Source: Smittium mucronatum (taxonomy: Eukaryota; Kickxellomycota; Harpellomycetes; Harpellales; Legeriomycetaceae). From it: DNA of 25,468 bases. The stretch covers positions 1-25,468 of the forward strand of contig LSSL01002650.1 in NCBI GenBank assembly GCA_001953115.1. The letters run 5' to 3'. The notes under the pieces were generated by a model. The model did no database searches, was not told the DNA's origin, and was given only the letters and a program-made list of their open reading frames with translations. Below are positions 18,714-25,468 of this stretch, one piece after another (the first letter of the stretch is position 1; each line of letters opens with the position of its first letter). A program made the position numbers and the translations under genes.

Positions 18714-19860
18714 TTAGTTCTCAAATGAAAGACTGTTATTATTTTTTATTTTTATCGGCCCCCCTCTCTTTTTCTTTGGTTCTAAGTAAGTGTCGATTAT
18801 ATCTATCTGCTTTGTATTCATGAGATATGAGTACACATCATTACATTTCCGGTTTTTGAAAAAGATTATGCACGAGCAAACAGTATCTTTATAACAAGAT
18901 ATACGTGCCATCGTTTATAACATTGAAATTTTAGATAATATGAATTTTTGCTCTTGAAAATTTTCAAAATCTAATTTTCTTAGCTTTTCTATCATAGTTT
19001 CTGTTATTTCAACATTTTCATCGCAGTATACGAAGTTTTTGTGAATAGATGATTCATTAAACAAAAAAAAATTTGAGACGGTTTACTTCAGAAAATAGAT
19101 GATATGGATACTTGGGTTTAGATTAATTTGTAGTACGGCTAAAAGAAAGTTAATTAAAATTTTTTACAAAGGTTTAAATTAAGGTTAATAAAATTTGCCT
19201 CTCCCGAGAGATATATCTTATTTAAAGGTCGAATTAAATCTTTCGAGGCAATTATTGGTGCTAGGAGATAATGCCAAATATCCCTCACACCAGTTTTTGT
19301 TGTTCAAAAGGTAATTTCTCTTTAAAGAATCCATGAGATATCAAAAATAATTTCATTAATGAATTTTGGATAAATAATATGTCATCCTTTGTCTTTTAGC
19401 GAATAGCATTTGGATGCTTTTTAATTATTTTGATGATCTTTCTCCAATTGTGGGCTCAGCAGTTTGTTATAAATATGGACCCATTATATTTTTTTAAAGC
19501 TGAGGTGATTTGAGTGGCTGAATCGGATATCAAACTCGTTATATTGAGTTTATATCCATGATTATGAAGCTCTTTTTCTATTTTATTTAAAATCCACCCT
19601 ATTGTTGATTCTTTCTCGTCTTTTATAATATCTAGGATCAATAGGGTGAAGGGTTTTAAATAATCTGACATCCCAATAACTGAAACTGGGTAATCTAAAT
19701 TCAATAATTTGTATTTCATATCTATATGAAAATTCCCAAAATTATCGAAATGTCTTAAAAGATTTTTTGATGTTACTAAAACTTTGAAAGAGTTAGGATC
19801 AGTGTCGAGTCCTTCAATGTATGATTTTTTTTATTATTCAATTATGAATTGATCTTGCAA
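18714..19860 (-). pseudogene. MULE transposase, broken
   Basis: Read on the minus strand. From about 19835 the frame gives DTDPNSFKVLVTSKNLL and FHIDMKYK (first catalytic Asp, 19722-19720), then PVSVIGMSD, the usual MULE beta-strand, and ISDSATQI (second Asp, 19524-19522). At 19458-19456 TGA replaces the Trp of the family's CWAH motif, and AHNWRKI follows in frame. More stops and a frame change come next, then NWCEGYLALSPSTNNCLERF (19295-19236, the NW.EG..PSTNN.LE.FN signature). After another decayed stretch, 18911-18714 encodes a SWIM-type zinc finger (CSC...KNRKC.D, where the last ligand His is now Asp) and a basic KKKRGGP.K tail. Possible N-terminal remains reach about 20140. Order and spacing are those of a normal MULE transposase. 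Confidence 0.85.
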
Positions 19861-20567
19861 AAATATTTCAACTCACTCAATTTTACATTAGAAGTGATAT
19901 TTTCTTTGATTTTTATGCTGTATATACAATTTTATATTTTTTTATAGCTAAAACCCATATTTCTATTAATTAACATTTTTTTTATAAGAAATGGCTCAGT
20001 TGTTACTATACTGTGTACACCTTTGATTATCTTGGATAATGGTTCATATTTTTTTTAGTTTTAAATATTCTGATCTATGTTCAAACGAATAATATGTTCT
20101 ATACTCGTCTGAATTATAGATATTCTCCGCTTTCATTATTACTCTGCATTAATTTGAATTTTTGTTGTGGTAATAGTAGTAAATTACAGAATACTTTTTT
20201 AAATACTACATTTTAATTTTATTCCATTTTTTATTTATTTCAAAATAGATCCCAGTGATTATCACAGATATGCTCCAGTTTATCACTCTACAGTTAGATT
20301 TTTAGATCTTATATGTATTGAAAAAAATGAATAAATGGAATTAAAATTTTAATAAGAATATTATATGGATATTTGAGCTGTATTTATTATACTCCAAAGA
20401 TCTTATTTATGATTTTATATAAACAAAATCATCCAAAGAAAGTGCTTTTAATAAATTTTTTATCTTGAAATAAAAATAAATAGTGATTAATGGATAAAAG
20501 TTTAAACTAAAACAAAATTGGCTAATTATTATTCAGTACAGTTTTTTTTGATGGAGAAAAAAAATTG

Positions 20568-20681
20568 GTGATAAAAAATGTTGTTGAAAGGAAATTTTGG
20601 TTATTTAAAAAAAATTATGAGTGGTAAATTAGATATTTCGGTTTGATAGTTAGACATTTTAGTGATAATAAAGGTTTAACC
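20568..20681. repeat. Right terminal inverted repeat of the MULE
   Basis: 114 bp, outer end GGTTAAACC on the minus strand at 20681-20673. See the left repeat for comparison. The flank AGGGAATTTT follows directly. Confidence 0.92.
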
Positions 20682-20780
20682 AGGGAATTTTTTTTTTTTT
20701 AAAAAGATTATTTTCTAATTCATATGTCTATTTTTGGAATATCAGCAATATTATTTTAAAAGCTATATATTTACGGAAAA

Positions 20781-21125
20781 TAATAAATGTCTTAATTATT
20801 AATTCATTTTTAACAATATATGTCGAGCTTGCGAAGGATATAAATATCATATTAACAATGGGATCGTAATATGTGTCAAAATAATTTTTATTAAAATATC
20901 GAAGATACTAGTTAGGAATTCTATTTTTCAGCAAATAAAAAAAATAAGATATAATGTCCTTAAGTATATTATTCATACCCGCTATCATCTTAATTTTATA
21001 AAAGTTACTGTTTAGAGGTAAGACCGGTGGGCCATAATATGGTCCCATTTTTTGTATAGTATTTATATGCTGAACTTGCGAAGGAGTTTATTGTGTTATA
21101 CTTCATCCAATAGTAACATAGTATG
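20781..21125. repeat. Foldback module at the 3' end of the dead DIRS-like element
   Basis: Two palindromic units of about 93 bp, 20781-20873 and 21033-21125, separated by 159 bp. Shared features are an arm of the type ATAATATGGTCCCATT (or its complement), an ATATAAATA stretch, and a loop GARCTTGCGAAGG. The intervening sequence starts GTGTCAAAATAAT...TATCGAAG and ends ...TATCATCTT...GGTGGG. It can be matched to the spacer of the module at 24970-25366 in the same orientation. It begins 26 bp beyond the recombinase reading frame, so it is most likely the 3' terminal repeat region of that element. Confidence 0.65.
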
Positions 21126-21151
21126 TATATCTGAAATAAGCACTGGTTATG

Positions 21152-21400
21152 TCAAGCTATATTTAATCCATCTGGAAATTTTTTAGTAGTTATCGAAAAT
21201 TGGAAACGAGAACCGACACCCACGTGACACAATATATCAGCCGCTACCCCAGCCACTGCTGCCATAGAGGATCTTGTTGTTCTGGGATTAGGTTTAAAAG
21301 CTTTTCCTTCGTCAGTTATTAAGTCCATCAATGTATTTATATGTTTTAAATTTTTTCTGGGACATCTGGAAAAGAGTAATCCATAAATATTCTAATCAGT
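21152..21400 (-). pseudogene. DIRS-type tyrosine recombinase, C-terminal remains
   Basis: Minus strand, open from about 21400 to TGA at 21154-21152, with ATG at 21328. It reads LFSRCPRKNLKHINTLMDLI, then PRTTRSSMAAVAGVAADILC, matching the region before the catalytic Tyr in DIRS recombinases (the RA.A...A...GV..DDIL.HG type). One frame over, TTC GAT AAC TAC TAA AAA corresponds to FDNYYR in the second copy at 25468-25337. The codon for the second Tyr, probably the nucleophile, is TAA (21185-21183). Dead by frameshift and nonsense change. Confidence 0.75.
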
Positions 21401-22149
21401 GAGTGAATTATTATATTAAAGTAATTGACGTGGGTAGTAATACAAGAAATGGTGGCAATACTTTTTTACTCTAAATAAGCCTTCACTGGTAATGACAAGG
21501 GATTGTTGTGTTGGATAAATAAATCTGATTTTATATAGCTGATAATCTAAATCTTTCTTTTGGAGATACCAACACTATCTGATCCCCAATATTGGTAACC
21601 TTAGCCTTCTGATCGTCTATTTTGTGTATGTAGATAGACCTCATGGATCCAAAAAAATGCAAGGATGCAGAAAATTTTGACTGTGAGGTTCAAATTGGAT
21701 AGTTATACATTAGATCCTCAAGATATGAGTTGGTTAATTATGAGATATAGATCATATGTTGGCTTGAATATCGAATTCTGCTTAGAATATTTATAGCTTT
21801 AATAAATTACAAATATATAATATTATGTACAATAATTTCAGAGTGATTAACCATGTCCAAAATTGTGAACTTATAACTCAAGACAGTAGATATGGATCAA
21901 ACACTATTTGAAATTAACTCAGCCATATAGTTGAAAACGACCATAGTGTTAATTCCTCCACTTTTATTATAAGATGATATACATCCATTAAATCTTCTGT
22001 ATAAAGCCTTATATTTTGTTACAGTGTTTTTTTCTATTGCTAGAAGTGATCAATCTAATTTTTTATCCACTCAAGCCTTCTATTCCGAGGGCGCGTCACT
22101 TATGTAATAAGTAGTAAGAGCCAACCATTATCATTAAAGAATGGTGACT

Positions 22150-23600
22150 TTCAGTTTTGGGGGTCTGAGATAACAGCTGTCGCGGGTATATGTATCGACT
22201 GTTTCGCTGATAGCTGTATCAAGCTTGTAAGCTATATCGCTGATTTAAAATGAGGTTTTATTATTTATATTGTCTCTCTATCTTTCCTCATCATCTGTAA
22301 TACAGATGGTGTTAGGTTTGCCGGCTGGCAGAAGAATAAGACTTCTAATTGACACCACCTCTGTATTAGCTTGTTGACCGCTAGGGCTAGTAGGTCTAGC
22401 AATCATCAGTATTAATTAGAGAGTTGGAAATTCTGTGAAAACTCAAAAAGATCTACCTCATGTGATCCACAAATTTGATCTAACATTCCAAAATTATTAC
22501 TCAAAATCTAAAATTCCATTTGAGCTGTTATATGAAATGGTTCGTCTTCTGGGGTCAATATTGAAAGTAAATACATTACCTGAAGGTGCATATGTGTTTC
22601 AAAACAGTAGAATCAAAGAATTTCTGAAATATCGAGCAAGGTGGAAGAATTTATACGACAAAATTTTCTTGCTTCTAGCAGTGTCGTGTTATTGTCTGGA
22701 AATAACTGCACAGAAAAATCAAAAATATTTGGGTGCTTCAAAGCAAACAAAAATTTCAACAATTCCTTTGAATTTATAAGTATCGAAATTTAGCTCTTAT
22801 ACAAGTAAAAAAATAAAAACACTGGCCAGAAAAAAATCCCCACCCGTTTCTGAGACACCCGTAAATATTTTTAAACCCTGATTATCTATCAAGAAGCATT
22901 AAAAATCCCACAAAGTACGATGATCTCTCCTTCAAGTCGAATCCTCGATCTCTGGGGAATTAATATTTACTTTTTGATTTAATTCGGTTTTCTTGGGAAA
23001 TTATTCGTTCTTAAACTCTGGAAATCGCCTCAAAACGAGTCTTCAAGGAAATGTAACTACTTTTATTGCCTGAAATTTTTAGAGAAAGCTGGTTAGGTTC
23101 ATTAAAAAAGTTTCCCGCTTCTTGGTTAAATATATAAACTCCATTTTGAGGCATCATATCTAAGCGAAAGGGGCCTTAAGTGTCATTATCCTTGATTCTA
23201 ACACCATTAAAAGATTTTTAATATACTTAGATTGTATCAGATTAGATTTATTCTGATTCATTAAGAATTGAAGCTTGGTTAGTTTCCATAAAATCTTATT
23301 TAGTTTAACAAGCATATTTTCTTTGTTTCTCCTATTACCAAGATGTAGCCCAAATATATAGACATCATAATCAAGCGTCTACTTGTTCATTTTATTAGAA
23401 GACGTAGAATTTTTATGAAAGCCAAGGGGCTTATTTATAAGCCAAACGGGAGTACCCTGAATTGATATCTCTTGGATCCCCATTGAAATCGCAGATATTT
23501 CCTGCAGAAGTTGTGTATTAAAATGTGCAAAAATGCATCTTCGGGATCCAGACTAGTAATCCGGTCTCTTTTTCCTTAGCATTCTACAGACCGTAAGCAG
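22150..23600 (-). pseudogene. DIRS-type reverse transcriptase and RNase H, decayed
   Basis: Minus-strand translation, crossing many stops, follows the DIRS order. RT: SLDPEDAFLHILIHN, RKYLRFQWGSKRYQFRVLPF (23560-23440), then stop, then IYLGYILVIGETKKI (near 23355), where YLGY replaces the catalytic YLDD. Then TLKAPFA, a stretch ending KFQAIKVVTFP, and the RNase H start KIFTGVSETGG (about 22870). Next come DNNTTLLEARKF (about 22680), LQVMYL, ITAQMEF (about 22530), MLDQICGSHEVDLF (about 22480), LALAVNKLIQRWCQLEVLFF (about 22380-22320) and SLIQLSAKQSIHIPATAVIS (about 22220). Stops at CGA- or TGG-derived positions are frequent. RT copies the element RNA and RNase H removes it; neither can work here. 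Open plus-strand frames over this stretch are antisense. Confidence 0.85.
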
Positions 23601-23868
23601 GTTTTACATCTTGATTTTTCTCTTATCTACATCATTATTTAGTCCTCGCAATTATAAAACAGATCTGTGCTCTCCCTATTTAATTGGAATAGTAATTTGG
23701 TTTGAATAGACACTTTTCGAGTTTCCAGTTACCTCCTCTATCGCTATCTTCGATAAAAAGGATATTAACTCCCTTTTTATGGCCTACATTTGATGCACTT
23801 CTAGAGTTTTTATTGTTTTTGCTATGCACAAAGAGAAATAACGCTGCGAAAGTAGTGAGAATATGTAA

Positions 23869-24729
23869 TCATTGGTATTTATATCTTGTGATTAGAGGTA
23901 CTCCGAAAGCATTCCTCACTCCTTCCGGAAAAGCCTTAGGTGACAAACTACTGATGGTAGACTCTCCTTCCCCCATATCTAACCCCGAATTTATCTCCGA
24001 AAACCCCACGACTAATTTTTTAGCTTTGGGAGTTTTAATTTTGGTTCTGGAGCTGTGCATTTGGCTCGAATCTTTTAGCTGAATTGTACAGGTTTAATTC
24101 CGGAATTTATTTAGGGGCTTAAAGGGCCCCCGAGCCCGTATCAGCTTAGCCACCACGGCTGCAGTAACTGCTTCATACAAAAATTCGGATAGCTTAACTG
24201 GGTCAATAAGATTAATCTGATTTAGGGTGACTTAATAGCAAATCTTCTTATGGTAAATATACTATAAGCTCTTATTTGTGTAATTTTCGTAGATAATTAA
24301 GCTAAAAAAATCCGCATTGAGTAAGAAAATTCCAGTGATTTCTCTTTTGAAAACTCTTCAAATTTTTTTGGGGGGTCTGGAGGACGAAAAAGTCTACAGT
24401 TCTGTTCATTTCGGATAATCTGGATTGAATATACATTAGCTCCGTGTCTTCATTTTTAGATATCGTAAGGATTCCATCTTTAGTCTGTAAAGAGTTGTAG
24501 CCTATTCAGTTTATTATTGGGACATTTAGACTATGGTTTTACTTTCTTAATCGTTAATTCTCAATCTGGAGATTTTTTTGTTGATCATCGGAAGTATTTC
24601 TATAAGCTCTGGGTTTTGACCAAGGTCTACTGATGTTGGCTCCAGAATAAGGTATTAATTTTCGGAATACGAAATCTCAAGATCCGTAATAGTAAATATT
24701 TTATGAGCATTTAGCAAAAACTCATACAT
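23869..24729 (-). pseudogene. Gag-like first ORF of the DIRS-like element, decayed
   Basis: Upstream of RT on the same strand. It starts at ATG 24729 (MYEFLLNAHKIFTITDLEIS, then TAA). Protein-like pieces follow: NPELIEILPMINKKISRLRI, then RLFRPPDPPKKFEEFSKEKS (about 24390-24320). Next comes LNQINLIDPVKLSEFLYEAV and AAVVAKLIRARGPFKPL (24224-24100), TAA, and QLKDSSQMHSSRTKIKTPKA to TGA at 23869, the last part with an ATG at 24060. The Ala/Val/Lys-rich helical part and the basic, Ser-rich C-terminus suit a structural RNA-binding protein. The assignment rests on position; I do not recognise the domain by itself. Confidence 0.6.
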
Positions 24730-24969
24730 ATTATTTAATCCCCTCGTTCAAGCTACCATTTCATTGTCTATGTTAACTGTATTTAAAATAATGAAAATTT
24801 GTATACAAATGAAAAACTCCTCTAAATTTTGGTAGTGTATCTTTGTGACAAAAAAAAAAGTGATAAGGGATGTGAATAAAATGCATAAGGGCATTATACA
24901 TTAATTTTTTTTCTGAAAAATAGAAATCCCTTATGAATAAGTTTGGTATTTAAATTAAAATTACGAAAA
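24730..24969. other. 5' leader of the dead DIRS-like element or junction
   Basis: No coding potential. It contains a short inverted repeat ATAAGGGAT (about 24870-24878) with ATCCCTTAT (about 24927-24935). The boundary between the 5' end of the left element and the 3' end of the right element must lie here. Confidence 0.4.
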
Positions 24970-25366
24970 AATACTATGGACACATCGAATGAAGTATAAT
25001 AAAAAGTTAATATAGTCTTTGACGACTATTAACTATTACTATACTAAAGATGGGGTCATATTAAGTGTTATCATCTTTATTATTAAAACATCGAAATTTA
25101 CAAATTATAATTTTTTATGAAATCTTAAAATAGAATTACTTTAGTTTAAAATAGATATTTTAAACTTAAGATAGAATAAATTTTTTTGTATAAAATGTGT
25201 ACTGAAGTACGTATTTCTGATATATTATCATCTTTTCGCACAGGTAATGATTGGTAGTGGGTGGGTGGGACTTAATATGACCCCATCCTTAGTATAATAA
25301 TAGTTAATAGTCGTCAAAGACTATATTAACTTTGTATTATACGTCATTGGATGGGGTCATATTAAG
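24970..25366. repeat. Foldback module at the 3' end of a second DIRS-like element
   Basis: Two 96-bp units in inverted orientation, 24970-25065 and 25271-25366, agreeing at 85 of 96 positions by hand count; most mismatches are in the outer 18 bases of the first unit. The right unit has a perfect 18-bp inverted terminus, CTTAATATGACCCCATCC (25271-25288) with its complement at 25349-25366, and an internal hairpin around GTCGTCAAAGAC. The spacer is 205 bp. The order and spacer ends match the module at 20781-21125, so these are equivalent 3' regions of two related elements in the same orientation. Confidence 0.75.
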
Positions 25367-25468
25367 TGACTCCAAAGGTAATATCGATTGTGTCAAGTTA
25401 GTACATGAGGTACGAGACAAGCGATAGTAATTATCAAACATCGTGTAACTGCTCCAAAATGCTTGAGT
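25337..25468 (-). CDS. DIRS-type tyrosine recombinase, C-terminal 43 residues (partial)
   Basis: An open minus-strand frame enters from the right edge and ends with TAA at 25339-25337. It reads TQAFWSSYTMFDNYYRLSRT and on to NLTQSILPLE. This is the end of a DIRS/Ngaro-type tyrosine recombinase: the G/AFWSS..MFDN.YRLS motif carries the catalytic Tyr that attacks DNA during integration of the circular cDNA. The copy is unbroken here, unlike the one at 21152-21400. Its last 11 codons lie inside the right foldback unit, so the stop codon sits within a strong hairpin. The rest is outside the window. Confidence 0.8.
   Translation of the reverse strand, partial: TQAFWSSYTMFDNYYRLSRTSCTNLTQSILPLESLNMTPSNDV

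Larger units (their letters stand above)
17743..20681 (-). mobile_element. Mutator-like element (MULE), full length, inactive
   Basis: A 2939-bp element bounded by 114-bp terminal inverted repeats at 17743-17856 and 20568-20681. They are ungapped, with 98 of 114 positions matching by hand count. Both ends begin GGTTAAACCTTTAT. Flanks read AGGGAAAAAA (17733-17742) and AGGGAATTTT (20682-20691): the first six bases agree, compatible with a decayed 9-10 bp target duplication typical of MULEs. A broken MULE transposase lies on the minus strand inside. Long inverted repeats plus a MULE DDE domain make the assignment firm. The mismatched ends and multiple stops show that it cannot move by itself. 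Confidence 0.87.

Noticed and set aside
17733..20691. Perfect target duplication of the MULE
   Set aside because: Only AGGGAA of AGGGAAAAAA and AGGGAATTTT agree, and the rest is low complexity. It is reported as compatible, not proven.
22435..22779. 114-codon plus-strand open frame
   Set aside because: It begins with GTG, and the opposite strand carries the RNase H part of the DIRS-like element in the right order between RT and recombinase. The plus-strand frame is an antisense shadow.
23702..24082. 126-codon plus-strand open frame with hydrophobic segments
   Set aside because: It begins with TTG and lies antisense to the gag-like sequence at 24085-23869. The hydrophobic runs are the complement of Lys/Ser/Glu-rich coding.

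Overview
The window reads as AT-rich nuclear DNA from a fungus. The two confident host genes are a Ptc6/Aup1-type mitochondrial PP2C phosphatase with two short GT-AG introns, and a Rog1-type DUF676 lipase. These sit among many decayed transposons. DIRS-type tyrosine-recombinase retrotransposons, low GC and short introns would suit an early-diverging lineage such as Harpellales/Kickxellomycotina, but that placement is inference and I have no marker that fixes it.

Layout. 0-1.1 kb: 3' part of a non-LTR (LINE) reverse transcriptase with a TGA stop, followed by two diverged copies of a tail-like repeat (1.3-1.75 kb). 2.25-2.6 kb: a small inverted-repeat element whose right end is amplified into five 22-bp tandem units. 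3.1 kb: a tiny poly(T) insertion between 16-bp direct repeats. 4.2-5.4 kb (minus): a 263-aa unknown gene and, upstream of it, a three-exon 67-aa gene, possibly one transcription unit. 5.6-7.3 kb: two broken copies, in opposite orientation, of an unrecognised protein family ('family X'). 8.1-8.7 kb (minus): another unrecognised coding relic. 8.76-10.9 kb (plus) and 15.1-11.8 kb (minus): the convergent phosphatase and lipase genes. 15.1-17.7 kb: mostly non-coding.

17.74-20.68 kb is a complete Mutator-like element (MULE) with 114-bp terminal inverted repeats (98/114 identical by hand count) and a broken minus-strand transposase. 20.8-25.4 kb holds a minus-strand DIRS-like retrotransposon, dead but traceable through gag-like, RT, RNase H and tyrosine-recombinase parts. 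Its 3' end carries a module of two foldback hairpins. The same module, in the same orientation, lies at 24.97-25.37 kb, just after the C-terminus of a second, better preserved DIRS recombinase that runs off the right edge. Two related elements therefore lie head to tail.

The host genes form no obvious pathway: the phosphatase should act in mitochondria and the lipase on membrane lipids. Most of the remaining sequence is transposon debris, with several stops explainable by C:G to T:A change at Trp or Arg codons. No tRNA, rRNA or CRISPR array was seen. All family assignments were made by eye from translated motifs, without database searches.
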